Below the pieces are notes generated by a model that saw nothing but the letters and a program-made list of their open reading frames with translations, made no database searches and had not been told where the DNA came from. 64,000 nt of DNA from Bacteroides faecalis (GTDB lineage Bacteria > Bacteroidota > Bacteroidia > Bacteroidales > Bacteroidaceae). Both the position numbers and the translations under genes were made by a program. This document shows positions 43,839 to 52,942 of this stretch, piece by piece. Location: contig NZ_BHWB01000011.1 in the NCBI RefSeq assembly GCF_003865075.1, positions 1-64,000 of the forward strand. Reading direction: 5' to 3'. Each line of letters begins with the position of its first letter. Positions within the stretch are counted from its first letter, which is position 1.

Positions 43839-45145
43839 AAAGAAGGAAAATAGACATTATAACTTTAGGGTGCTCTAAAAACTTAGTTGATTCAGAACAA
43901 TTGATGCGTCAATTGGAGGAGGTAGGATATACTGTAACTCATGATACTGAAAATCCTGACGGGGAAATTGCGGTAATTAATACATGTGGCTTTATTGGTG
44001 ATGCAAAAGAGGAATCTATTAATATGATTCTTGAGTTTGCACAAAGGAAAGAGGAGGGCGACTTAAAGAAATTATTTGTGATGGGGTGTCTTTCCGAACG
44101 TTATTTGAACGAATTGGCTGTTGAAATACCGCAGGTAGACAAATTCTATGGTAAATTTAACTGGAAGGAGCTTTTGCAAGACTTAGGAAAGACATATCAC
44201 GAAGATTTGTATATTGAACGCACTCTAACGACTCCAAAACATTATGCATATCTGAAAATATCAGAAGGATGCGACCGTAAATGTTCTTATTGTGCTATTC
44301 CTATTATTACGGGAAGCCATGTTTCTAAACCAATGGAAGAAATTCTGAATGAAGTACGATATCTGGTATCCCAAGGGGTGAAAGAGTTTCAGGTAATAGC
44401 ACAGGAACTTACTTATTATGGTGTAGACTTGTATAAAAAGCAAATGCTTCCTGAACTCATTGAACGTATTTCCGAAATACCGGGTGTCGAATGGATTCGT
44501 TTACATTATGCTTATCCTGCTCATTTTCCTACAGACTTGTTTCGTGTAATGCGGGAACGGGATAATGTATGTAAATACATGGATATCGCTTTGCAACATA
44601 TCAGCGACAATATGCTGAAGATGATGCGTCGGCAGGTAACGAAAGAAGATACTAATAAGCTGATAGAGCAATTCCGCAAAGAAGTTCCGGGTATACATTT
44701 ACGTACAACTTTAATGGTAGGACATCCCGGAGAGACAGAAGAGGACTTTAAAGAATTAAAAGAATTTGTACGCAACGTGCGCTTTGACAGAATGGGAGCT
44801 TTTGCATATTCGGAAGAAGAAGGAACTTATGCTGCACAACAATATGAAGATTCTATTCCTCAAGAGGTCAAACAAGCCCGATTGGATGAGTTAATGGATA
44901 TCCAACAAGGAATTTCTGCAGAATTGAGTGCAGAAAAGATTGGCAAACAAATGAAAGTCATTATTGATCGGATAGAAGGTGATTATTATATTGGACGAAC
45001 GGAATTTGATTCACCGGAAGTCGATCCAGAAGTTTTAATCAGTTCTACTGAACAGAAATTAAAGATCGGACGTTTTTATCAGGTAGAGGTGATGGATGCA
45101 GATGATTTTGATTTATATGCAAAGATTATAAATAGCTATGAATAA
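43835..45145 (+). CDS. rimO: Ribosomal protein uS12 methylthiotransferase RimO
   Basis: 436 residues. The MTTase N-domain starts with TLGCSKNLVDSE and further Cys in NTCGFIGDA and MGCLSER; the radical-SAM motif is CDRKCSYCAIP; a TRAM domain closes the protein. Adds a methylthio group to an aspartate of ribosomal protein S12. Translationally coupled to ftsY before it and to the HU-like gene after it. Confidence 0.96.
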   Translation: MKRRKIDIITLGCSKNLVDSEQLMRQLEEVGYTVTHDTENPDGEIAVINTCGFIGDAKEESINMILEFAQRKEEGDLKKLFVMGCLSERYLNELAVEIPQVDKFYGKFNWKELLQDLGKTYHEDLYIERTLTTPKHYAYLKISEGCDRKCSYCAIPIITGSHVSKPMEEILNEVRYLVSQGVKEFQVIAQELTYYGVDLYKKQMLPELIERISEIPGVEWIRLHYAYPAHFPTDLFRVMRERDNVCKYMDIALQHISDNMLKMMRRQVTKEDTNKLIEQFRKEVPGIHLRTTLMVGHPGETEEDFKELKEFVRNVRFDRMGAFAYSEEEGTYAAQQYEDSIPQEVKQARLDELMDIQQGISAELSAEKIGKQMKVIIDRIEGDYYIGRTEFDSPEVDPEVLISSTEQKLKIGRFYQVEVMDADDFDLYAKIINSYE

Positions 45146-45410
45146 TAAGGAATTTACATCAGAACTGGCAGATAGACTGGGATATACTATTAAAGATACT
45201 TCCGAATTGGTAAGTTCTTTATTGTCTGAGATGACACAAGAATTGGAGGAAGGAAATGGTATTACGATACAGGGATTCGGCACTTTCGAGGTAAAAAAGA
45301 AAGCAGAACGAATATCAATTAATCCTGCTACCAAGCAGCGTATGCTGATTCCTCCAAAATTGGTTTTATCTTATAAACCTAGTAATAACCTGAAAGATAA
45401 GTTTAAATAA
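45138..45410 (+). CDS. HU-family DNA-binding protein
   Basis: 90 residues. HU fold: N-terminal helices (NNKEFTSELADRLGYTIKDT), GITIQGFGTFEVKKK, and the arm region SINPATKQRMLIPPKLVLSYKPS. The start lies within the rimO end (8-nt overlap). Likely a nucleoid-associated protein. It is diverged in the usual GRNP arm (INPATK). Confidence 0.9.
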   Translation: MNNKEFTSELADRLGYTIKDTSELVSSLLSEMTQELEEGNGITIQGFGTFEVKKKAERISINPATKQRMLIPPKLVLSYKPSNNLKDKFK

Positions 45411-45422
45411 ATATTTCCCATT

Positions 45423-46796
45423 ATGAATGAAAGACTAACAATTCAAGACCTTACCGACTTATTGGCTGCAAAACATAGCATGACCAAAAAGGACGCCGAG
45501 GCGTTTGTCAAAGAGTTTTTTCTTTTGATAGAGCAAGCCTTGGAGATTGATAAGTATGTAAAAATCAAAGGATTGGGTACTTTCAAACTTATTGATGTAG
45601 ATAGTCGGGAAAGTGTTAATGTGAATACAGGTGAAAGGTTTCAGATAAAGGGACATACAAAGGTGTCTTTTACTCCGGATCCTAACTTGAGAGATACGAT
45701 CAATAAGCCTTTCTCACATTTTGAAACTGTTGTACTGAATGAAAATACAGTGCTGGAGGATACTGCTGAAGAAGAAACGGAAGAAGATGAAAACGGAGAG
45801 GGAACGGCAACACAAGTGAGTAATAATAAGAAGAATGGACTTTATCAGAATGAAGATAAGATTGCTGAAATACAAGAAATTTCTGAAATCAATGAACAGC
45901 CTGTACTAATTCAAGAAGCGCAGGTTGCCGAAGAAGTTATTATTGAGAACAATACAGGTAATGATTCTGAAGCAGAAGAAACTGTCATTGAAGATAAAGT
46001 TGTACGAGAGGAAATTGTAGAAGAATCTCAAGAGGAGAGTCCAGCTCTTGAAACTACCGAAGTAGAAAGGACAATTATACAGCCGGAAGAGACTATATCT
46101 AAACAACAGTCAGAATCTAAGGATGTAAAGCAAGAAGTTCTTTCAGCTGAAACAATCATAGCCCAGGAACTTGCGAAAGCGAATTTGGAACCGGTAACTT
46201 CTAAGGAACAACTGGAAACTGTTCAGCAGAAACCTGTTACAAAAGTGGTAGCTCAAAAAGAAAAATCTCCTGTCCCATATTTAATAGCTGTAATTATAAT
46301 TGTTTTATTATTATGTGGAGGTGCTGTTTTATACATCTATTATCCGGATATTTTCACTTCTTCACCTAATAAGGAGGCTATTGATATGCCTGTGACTACT
46401 CAACCCGTACAGCCTGAGACACAGCTACTTGATAGTATTGGAAAGAAAGATACAACTGTCGTAGCTACTCCAAATGTATCAACAGGAACGGAGGAAGTGG
46501 CGGTACCACCTGTCGTGAAGAAAGAACCGGAAACTTCTGCAAAAACAGAAAACAAAGCAACTCAGGAACAGGCTTCGGCTCCTGTATATTCTGACTCTGC
46601 ATCTTATACAATTACCGGAACAAAAACTACCCATACAATTAAAGAAGGGGAAACTTTAACAAAAGTTTCATTACGGTATTATGGAACAAAAGGAATGTGG
46701 CCTTATATTGTAAAACACAATCCTAACGTTATAAAGAATCCTAATACGGTTCCTTATGGCACAAAAATAAAGATACCGGAACTAACAAAAAAATAA
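45423..46796 (+). CDS. HU-domain / transmembrane / LysM-domain protein
   Basis: 457 residues. 1-95: HU-like DNA-binding domain (ERLTIQDLTDLLAAKHSMTK, KIKGLGTFKLIDV, VNVNTGERFQIKG). About 105-280: very acidic low-complexity linker rich in Glu, Val and Thr. About 283-307: one membrane helix (VPYLIAVIIIVLLLCGGAVLYIYY). About 310-395: Pro/Thr-rich linker. About 396-455: LysM domain (THTIKEGETLTKVSLRYYGT, VPYGTKIKIPEL). The layout places the DNA-binding end in the cytoplasm and the peptidoglycan-binding end in the periplasm. It follows the other HU gene by 12 nt and is probably cotranscribed with ftsY-rimO. Confidence 0.88.
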   Translation: MNERLTIQDLTDLLAAKHSMTKKDAEAFVKEFFLLIEQALEIDKYVKIKGLGTFKLIDVDSRESVNVNTGERFQIKGHTKVSFTPDPNLRDTINKPFSHFETVVLNENTVLEDTAEEETEEDENGEGTATQVSNNKKNGLYQNEDKIAEIQEISEINEQPVLIQEAQVAEEVIIENNTGNDSEAEETVIEDKVVREEIVEESQEESPALETTEVERTIIQPEETISKQQSESKDVKQEVLSAETIIAQELAKANLEPVTSKEQLETVQQKPVTKVVAQKEKSPVPYLIAVIIIVLLLCGGAVLYIYYPDIFTSSPNKEAIDMPVTTQPVQPETQLLDSIGKKDTTVVATPNVSTGTEEVAVPPVVKKEPETSAKTENKATQEQASAPVYSDSASYTITGTKTTHTIKEGETLTKVSLRYYGTKGMWPYIVKHNPNVIKNPNTVPYGTKIKIPELTKK

Positions 46797-46808
46797 AAAG
46801 ATAATTAC

Positions 46809-46848
46809 TTTCACCCGATCTATATGGATAATATATGATCGGGTGAAA
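46809..46848 (+). terminator. Hairpin after HU-LysM gene
   Basis: 12-bp stem TTTCACCCGATC 46809-46820 with its complement 46837-46848; weak T-tail. Confidence 0.7.
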
Positions 46849-46944
46849 TGTTATGGATATGCAAAACCGTATGAAAGTACCTTAATCTAAAGATTTCGCA
46901 TTGTTTTTTAATAAAAATTAGTTGCAATCGTTAATTATATGGCG

Positions 46945-46952
46945 TACTTTTG
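46945..46952 (+). promoter_or_regulatory. -7 box (TACTTTTG) of moxR-bat operon
   Basis: Full TAnnTTTG match, with TTGC at 46922-46925 at about -33 spacing; an 80-nt leader precedes the ATG. Confidence 0.6.
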
Positions 46953-47032
46953 GAAGCAAAATAAAAAACTAATTAAGTATTGCAAGGTATATATTAATTA
47001 TTGGAATTTAAATAACAAAATATTAAGTATTT

Positions 47033-48028
47033 ATGGCTGAATCAATTGATATCCGCGAGTTAAATGAGCGGATTGAAAGACAAAGTGCTTTCGTTACCAA
47101 TCTTACGACAGGTATGGACCAAGTTATTGTTGGTCAGAAACATTTGGTTGAATCATTGCTTATCGGATTATTGTCCGACGGACACGTTCTCCTCGAAGGT
47201 GTACCTGGTTTGGCAAAAACTTTGGCTATCAAAACACTCGCTTCTTTAATAGATGCGAAATATAGCCGTATTCAGTTTACGCCCGATTTATTACCTGCCG
47301 ACGTTATCGGTACTATGGTTTACAGTCAGAAAGACGAATCTTTTAAAGTTCAGAGAGGTCCTATCTTTGCTAATTTCGTATTAGCAGATGAAATCAACCG
47401 TGCTCCGGCCAAAGTGCAAAGTGCTTTGTTAGAAGCCATGCAAGAGCGTCAAGTGACTATCGGTAAAGAAACTTTCTTATTACCGGAACCATTCTTGGTA
47501 CTTGCGACTCAGAATCCGATTGAACAAGAAGGTACTTATCCGCTTCCTGAAGCACAAGTAGACCGTTTCATGCTGAAAGTAGTGATCGATTATCCAAAAT
47601 TGGAAGAAGAAAAACTGATTATCCGCCAGAATATTAATGGAGAAAAATTCAATGTAAGACCAATCTTGAAAGCAGATGAAATCATTGAAGCACGTAAGGT
47701 CGTTCGTCAGGTTTATCTGGATGAAAAGATTGAGCGTTATATTGTAGATATTGTATTTGCAACTCGTTTCCCGGAGAAATACGATCTCAAGGAACTGAAA
47801 GATATGATCGGATTCGGTGGATCGCCTCGTGCTTCTATCAATCTGGCATTGGCTGCACGTACATACGCTTTCATCAAACGTCGCGGTTATGTAATTCCGG
47901 AAGATGTTCGCGCTGTTGCCCATGATGTTCTTCGTCATCGTATCGGATTGACATACGAAGCAGAAGCTAATAACATGACTTCAGACGAAATTATCAGCAA
48001 GATTCTGAATAAGGTTGAAGTGCCCTAA
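47033..48028 (+). CDS. MoxR-family AAA+ ATPase
   Basis: 331 residues. Walker A GVPGLAKT, Walker B VLADEINRAPAKVQSALLEA, sensor ATQNPIEQEGTYPLPEAQVDRF, and the C-terminal lid with GGSPRAS. MoxR ATPases act as chaperones for VWA-domain partners, which follow downstream (DUF58, BatA, BatB). First gene of an eight-gene operon. Confidence 0.94.
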   Translation: MAESIDIRELNERIERQSAFVTNLTTGMDQVIVGQKHLVESLLIGLLSDGHVLLEGVPGLAKTLAIKTLASLIDAKYSRIQFTPDLLPADVIGTMVYSQKDESFKVQRGPIFANFVLADEINRAPAKVQSALLEAMQERQVTIGKETFLLPEPFLVLATQNPIEQEGTYPLPEAQVDRFMLKVVIDYPKLEEEKLIIRQNINGEKFNVRPILKADEIIEARKVVRQVYLDEKIERYIVDIVFATRFPEKYDLKELKDMIGFGGSPRASINLALAARTYAFIKRRGYVIPEDVRAVAHDVLRHRIGLTYEAEANNMTSDEIISKILNKVEVP

Positions 48029-48107
48029 TTTTCGATTATAATACAGTCAATTAGTAGTCAATAATTTTTTTTGGCTACTTACTATTAACCACTGTATAAT
48101 TATTAGA

Positions 48108-48977
48108 ATGGAAACAAGTGAAATATTAAAAAAGGTTCGTCAGATTGAGATCAAGACACGTGGATTGTCTAACAATATCTTTGCAGGTCAATATCATTCG
48201 GCTTTCAAAGGTAGAGGTATGTCTTTCTCGGAAGTTCGTGAGTATCAGTTTGGTGATGATATACGTGACATTGACTGGAATGTGACAGCGCGCTTCAACA
48301 AACCTTATGTGAAAGTGTTTGAAGAAGAACGCGAACTGACAGTTATGTTGATGGTTGATGTTTCCGGAAGTTTGGAATTTGGTACTGTCAAACAGTTGAA
48401 AAAGGATATGATAACAGAAATTGCTGCTACTCTTGCTTTTTCAGCCATCCAGAATAATGATAAAATTGGTGTAATTTTTTTTTCGGACAGGATAGAAAAG
48501 TTTATTCCTCCTAAAAAAGGGCGTAAGCATATTTTGTATATTATTCGTGAACTACTTGATTTTCATCCGGAAAGTCGACGTACGAATATTCGTCTCGCAT
48601 TAGAATATCTGACTAATGTAATGAAAAGACGTTGCACTGCATTTATATTATCGGACTTTATCGACCAGGAAAGCTTTAAAAATGCAATGACTATTGCCAA
48701 CCGGAAACATGATGTTGTGGCATTACAAGTTTATGATAGGAGAGTCAGTGATTTACCTCCTGTAGGGTTAATGCGGATCAAAGATGCAGAAACAGGACAC
48801 GAGCAATGGATTGATACTTCTTCTAAGGCAGTACGTCGTGCACATCGTGACTGGTGGATCCAGAAACAAACTGAATTGAATGACACATTCACCAAAAGTA
48901 ATGTGGATGCTGTGTCTGTGAGAACTGATGAGGATTACGTAAAGGCATTGTTGAATTTATTTGCCAAACGAAATTAA
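48108..48977 (+). CDS. DUF58-domain protein with VWA-like fold
   Basis: 289 residues, no membrane helix. GRGMSFSEVREYQFGDDIRD, then IDWNVTARF, is the DUF58 signature; MLMVDVSGSLEFG is a MIDAS-like DxSxS motif. Usual partner of MoxR. Confidence 0.93.
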   Translation: METSEILKKVRQIEIKTRGLSNNIFAGQYHSAFKGRGMSFSEVREYQFGDDIRDIDWNVTARFNKPYVKVFEEERELTVMLMVDVSGSLEFGTVKQLKKDMITEIAATLAFSAIQNNDKIGVIFFSDRIEKFIPPKKGRKHILYIIRELLDFHPESRRTNIRLALEYLTNVMKRRCTAFILSDFIDQESFKNAMTIANRKHDVVALQVYDRRVSDLPPVGLMRIKDAETGHEQWIDTSSKAVRRAHRDWWIQKQTELNDTFTKSNVDAVSVRTDEDYVKALLNLFAKRN

Positions 48978-48988
48978 CGGAACTAAAG

Positions 48989-50065
48989 ATGAATAGAAAT
49001 TTTATTCTGATAGCATTATTATGTCTGCTGTGTATAAGTAGAGCAACTGCACAATCTGTTACGGTGGACGCAAAAATCGATTCGTTGCAGATATGGATTG
49101 GTGAACAGGCGAAGTTGCAATTGCAAGTAGCTATGGACGCTAAGCAACGTGCAGTTTTTCCGGTTTATACAGATACGATAGTACCTGGGATTGAAATTGT
49201 GGAAACAGCCAAACCGGATACTCAATTTCTGAATGATCGACAACGTATGCTGATCACTCAGGAATACACTATCACGTCTTTTGATTCGGCTTTGTATTAT
49301 ATACCACCAGTACCTGTCACTGTAGATGGAAAAGTTTATAAATCGAAGGCTTTAGCATTGAAAGTTTATTCAATGCCAGTAGATACTCTTCATCCGGATC
49401 AATTTTTCGGTCAGAAAACTGTGATGAAAGCACCTTTTGCTTGGGAAGATTGGTATGGCTTGCTTGCTTGCTCATTTTTAGCATTTCCTCTTCTCGGTCT
49501 ATTGATTTATTTTATTATCCGTATCCGTGATAATAAGCCTATCATCCGAAAAATCAAAGTTGAACCAAAATTGCCGCCACATCAGGCTGCTTTACAGGAA
49601 ATAGAGCGTATCAAGAACGAGAAAGTTTGGCAGAAAGGACGGCCGAAGGAGTATTATACGGAACTAACAGATACAATTCGTACTTATATCAGAGACCGTT
49701 TTGGATTCAATGCTCTTGAAATGACATCGTCTGAGATTATAGATAAATTGCTGGAAATCAAAGATAAGGATGCGATATCAGATTTAAGATTTCTTTTCCA
49801 GACTGCCGATTTGGTGAAATTTGCTAAACATGATCCATTGATGAACGAAAATGACGTGAATTTGGTTAATGCCATTGACTTTATTAATGAGACTAAGCAA
49901 CCGGAAGAAGAAAATCAGAAGCCACAGCCTACGGAAATCACTATCATTGAGAAGCGTTCTTTGCATGCGAAAGTATTCCTTATTTGTGGAATTGTATTAT
50001 TGTCGGCTGCATTGGTAGGTACCTTTGTATATATAGGTCTACAGCTATATGAGTTTTTTGCATAA
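48989..50065 (+). CDS. Bat-operon membrane protein (BatD-like periplasmic domain, DUF4381-like)
   Basis: 358 residues. Signal peptide to about residue 22, a periplasmic beta domain (about 23-145), a helix (about 155-178), a cytoplasmic helical domain with PKEYYTELTDTIRTYIRDRF, and a last helix (about 330-352). In Bacteroides this position between DUF58 and BatA is held by an uncharacterised membrane protein. Confidence 0.78.
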   Translation: MNRNFILIALLCLLCISRATAQSVTVDAKIDSLQIWIGEQAKLQLQVAMDAKQRAVFPVYTDTIVPGIEIVETAKPDTQFLNDRQRMLITQEYTITSFDSALYYIPPVPVTVDGKVYKSKALALKVYSMPVDTLHPDQFFGQKTVMKAPFAWEDWYGLLACSFLAFPLLGLLIYFIIRIRDNKPIIRKIKVEPKLPPHQAALQEIERIKNEKVWQKGRPKEYYTELTDTIRTYIRDRFGFNALEMTSSEIIDKLLEIKDKDAISDLRFLFQTADLVKFAKHDPLMNENDVNLVNAIDFINETKQPEEENQKPQPTEITIIEKRSLHAKVFLICGIVLLSAALVGTFVYIGLQLYEFFA

Positions 50066-50116
50066 AAGAACACCTTGCTTGAATACTAAATAGTAAACTG
50101 TTAAAATGTAAATAAA

Positions 50117-51100
50117 ATGGTTTTTGCCAATATTGAATATTTGTTTTTGCTATTATTGCTTATACCTTATATAGTATGGTATATTCTGAAGCGAAAGAAA
50201 AGTGAAGCAACTCTTCAGATTTCGGATGCAAGAGTATATGCTCATACTCCCAAAAGTTATAAGAATTATTTGCTGCATGCTCCATTTCTGCTACGCATCA
50301 TTGCTTTGGTGCTGGTTATTTTGGTACTTGCACGTCCGCAAACTACTAATAAATGGCAAAATAGCGAGATAGAAGGAATTGATATCATGTTAGCTATTGA
50401 CGTATCTACTAGTATGTTGGCTGAAGATTTGAAGCCTAATAGATTGGAGGCAGCAAAAGACGTAGCTGCGGAATTTATTAATGGTCGTCCGAATGATAAT
50501 GTTGGTATAACTTTGTTTGCCGGCGAGACTTTTACTCAGTGTCCTCTAACTGTAGACCATGCTGTATTACTTGATATGATCCATAATATAAAATGTGGTC
50601 TTATCGAAGATGGAACGGCGGTTGGTATGGGAATTGCGAATGCTGTCACTCGTCTGAAAGATAGCAAAGCTAAATCCAAAGTAATCATTCTATTGACGGA
50701 CGGTACTAATAATAAAGGTGATATTTCCCCTTTAACAGCAGCCGAAATAGCTAAAAGTTTTGGTATTCGTGTATATACCATTGGTGTTGGAACAAATGGT
50801 TTGGCTCCTTATCCATATCCTGTCGGAAATACAATACAATATATTAATATGCCGGTAGAAATTGATGAGAAGACATTGACACAGATTGCTGGAACTACGG
50901 ATGGTAATTATTTCCGAGCTACGAGCAACTCGAAACTGCAAGAGGTATATGAAGAAATTGATAAGTTGGAGAAAACAAAATTGAATGTGAAAGAATATAG
51001 CAAGCGGGACGAAGAATATCAATGGTTCGCACTGGCTGCTTTCCTTTGCGTGCTGTTGGAAGTTTTATTGCGTAACTCAATACTCAAGAGAATTCCATAA
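50117..51100 (+). CDS. batA: BatA, VWA-domain aerotolerance protein
   Basis: 327 residues. Two N-terminal helices (about 5-22, 57-75), a VWA domain with intact MIDAS (LAIDVSTSMLAEDLKPNRLE; later ILLTDGTNNKGD), and a C-terminal helix (about 303-320). Named after the Bacteroides aerotolerance operon. Confidence 0.92.
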   Translation: MVFANIEYLFLLLLLIPYIVWYILKRKKSEATLQISDARVYAHTPKSYKNYLLHAPFLLRIIALVLVILVLARPQTTNKWQNSEIEGIDIMLAIDVSTSMLAEDLKPNRLEAAKDVAAEFINGRPNDNVGITLFAGETFTQCPLTVDHAVLLDMIHNIKCGLIEDGTAVGMGIANAVTRLKDSKAKSKVIILLTDGTNNKGDISPLTAAEIAKSFGIRVYTIGVGTNGLAPYPYPVGNTIQYINMPVEIDEKTLTQIAGTTDGNYFRATSNSKLQEVYEEIDKLEKTKLNVKEYSKRDEEYQWFALAAFLCVLLEVLLRNSILKRIP

Positions 51101-51147
51101 GCTGAATTTTACCAATTGTAATCTGTAAATCGTTAAATAATAAGAAG

Positions 51148-52179
51148 ATGTTTCGATTTGAAGAACCTGCATATTTATATTTATTGCTGTTATTACCTTT
51201 TTTAGCAGCTTTCTACTTGTATTCCAATTACAGGAGACGGAGAAATATCCGTCGATTCGGAGATCCGGTGTTGCTGGCTCAGCTGATGCCTGATGTGTCT
51301 AAATATCGTCCCGATATAAAATTCTGGATTTTGTTTGCAGCTATTGGCTTATTCTCTGTATTATTGGCTCGTCCTCAATTTGGCTCAAAATTGGAGACTG
51401 TGAAACGAAAAGGAGTAGAGGTTATCATTGCTTTAGATATTTCTAATTCAATGTTGGCGCAAGATGTACAACCAAGTCGTTTGGAAAAAGCAAAGCGATT
51501 AATCTCCAGGCTTGTAGATGAACTGGATAATGATAAAGTTGGTATGATTGTATTTGCGGGAGATGCTTTTACCCAATTGCCAATTACTAGTGATTATATT
51601 TCTGCGAAAATGTTTTTGGAATCTATTAATCCATCATTAATTTCTAAGCAGGGTACAGCAATTGGTGAAGCTATCAACTTAGCCGCACGTAGTTTTACTC
51701 CTCAGGAAGGGGTAGGACGTGCCATTATCGTTATTACAGATGGTGAGAATCATGAGGGGGGAGCTGTAGAAGCAGCTAAAGCTGCTGCAGAGAAAGGCAT
51801 TCAAGTAAATGTTTTGGGAGTCGGTATGCCGGAAGGTGCGCCAATTCCAGAAGTTGGAACCAATGATTATCGTCGTGACCGGGAAGGTAATGTAATTGTT
51901 ACACGCTTGAATGAAGCGATGTGTCAGGAAATAGCAAAAGATGGAAAAGGAATTTATGTACGTGTCGATAATACCAATTCAGCTCAGAAAGCCATTAACC
52001 AGGAAATAAATAAAATGGCTAAATCTGACGTAGAATCAAAGGTATATACGGAATTTAATGAGCAGTTCCAAGCAATAGCATGGATTATATTACTATTGTT
52101 ATTGGCTGAAATATTAATTTTGGATCGTAAAAACCCGTTATTTAAGAACGTTCATCTATTCTCTAATAATAAGAAGTAG
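51148..52179 (+). CDS. batB: BatB, VWA-domain aerotolerance protein
   Basis: 343 residues. Same layout as BatA: helices at about 7-26 and 61-77, MIDAS in ALDISNSMLAQDVQPSRLEK and VITDGENHEGG, and a C-terminal helix (about 310-328). Tandem paralogue. Confidence 0.92.
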   Translation: MFRFEEPAYLYLLLLLPFLAAFYLYSNYRRRRNIRRFGDPVLLAQLMPDVSKYRPDIKFWILFAAIGLFSVLLARPQFGSKLETVKRKGVEVIIALDISNSMLAQDVQPSRLEKAKRLISRLVDELDNDKVGMIVFAGDAFTQLPITSDYISAKMFLESINPSLISKQGTAIGEAINLAARSFTPQEGVGRAIIVITDGENHEGGAVEAAKAAAEKGIQVNVLGVGMPEGAPIPEVGTNDYRRDREGNVIVTRLNEAMCQEIAKDGKGIYVRVDNTNSAQKAINQEINKMAKSDVESKVYTEFNEQFQAIAWIILLLLLAEILILDRKNPLFKNVHLFSNNKK

Positions 52180-52181
52180 TT

Positions 52182-52910
52182 ATGCGTATGTCAAAAAGTA
52201 AATATATTCTATTCGTTGTCTTTCTGTCGTTAGCTGCTGGGGCTTCGGCTCAAAAGGCAGAACGTGACTATATCCGTAAGGGCAATCGTTTGTTTAATGA
52301 TAGTGTATTTGTAGATGCAGAGGTGAACTACCGGAAGGCTCTGGAAGCAAATCCTAAATCTACAGTGTCTATGTATAACTTAGGAAATACACTTTCACAG
52401 CAGCAAAAGTTTAAAGATGCAATGGAACAATATGCTGCTGCCAGTAACATTGAAAAGGATAAAACTAAGTTAGCTCAGATTTATCATAATATGGGTGTAC
52501 TCCTTCAATCAGGTAAGGATTATGCTAAAGCAGTAGAGGCATATAAAATGTCTTTACGTAATAATCCTACGGATAATGAGACACGTTATAATTTGGCACT
52601 TGCACAAAAAATGCTGAAAGATCAACAACAAAATCAAGATCAAAACCAAGATCAAGATAAGGATAAAGATCAACAGCAGAAACAAGACCAAAAGCAGGAT
52701 CAGAATAAAGATAAACAAAACGACCAGAAGCAAGATGATAAAAAAGATCAGCAACAACCGCCTAAGTCTGATAAGAAAGATAATCAGATGTCAAAGGAAA
52801 ATGCTGAACAATTGCTGAATTCAGTAATGCAGGATGAAAAAGATGTACAGGACAAAGTAAAGAAACAACAGAAAGTTCTTCAGGGAGGTCGCTTGGAGAA
52901 AGATTGGTAA
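52182..52910 (+). CDS. batC: BatC, TPR protein with Q/D/K-rich repeat
   Basis: 242 residues. Signal peptide (about 1-24), three TPR units (about 25-145) and a low-complexity stretch (about 148-200) made of D, Q, K and N, then a basic tail. Begins 2 nt after batB. The repeat DNA (52620-52760, CAAGATCAA-like units) is prone to length change. Confidence 0.9.
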   Translation: MRMSKSKYILFVVFLSLAAGASAQKAERDYIRKGNRLFNDSVFVDAEVNYRKALEANPKSTVSMYNLGNTLSQQQKFKDAMEQYAAASNIEKDKTKLAQIYHNMGVLLQSGKDYAKAVEAYKMSLRNNPTDNETRYNLALAQKMLKDQQQNQDQNQDQDKDKDQQQKQDQKQDQNKDKQNDQKQDDKKDQQQPPKSDKKDNQMSKENAEQLLNSVMQDEKDVQDKVKKQQKVLQGGRLEKDW

Positions 52911-52942
52911 TAATAAAGTTGATGATATAAATTTCATAAGCA

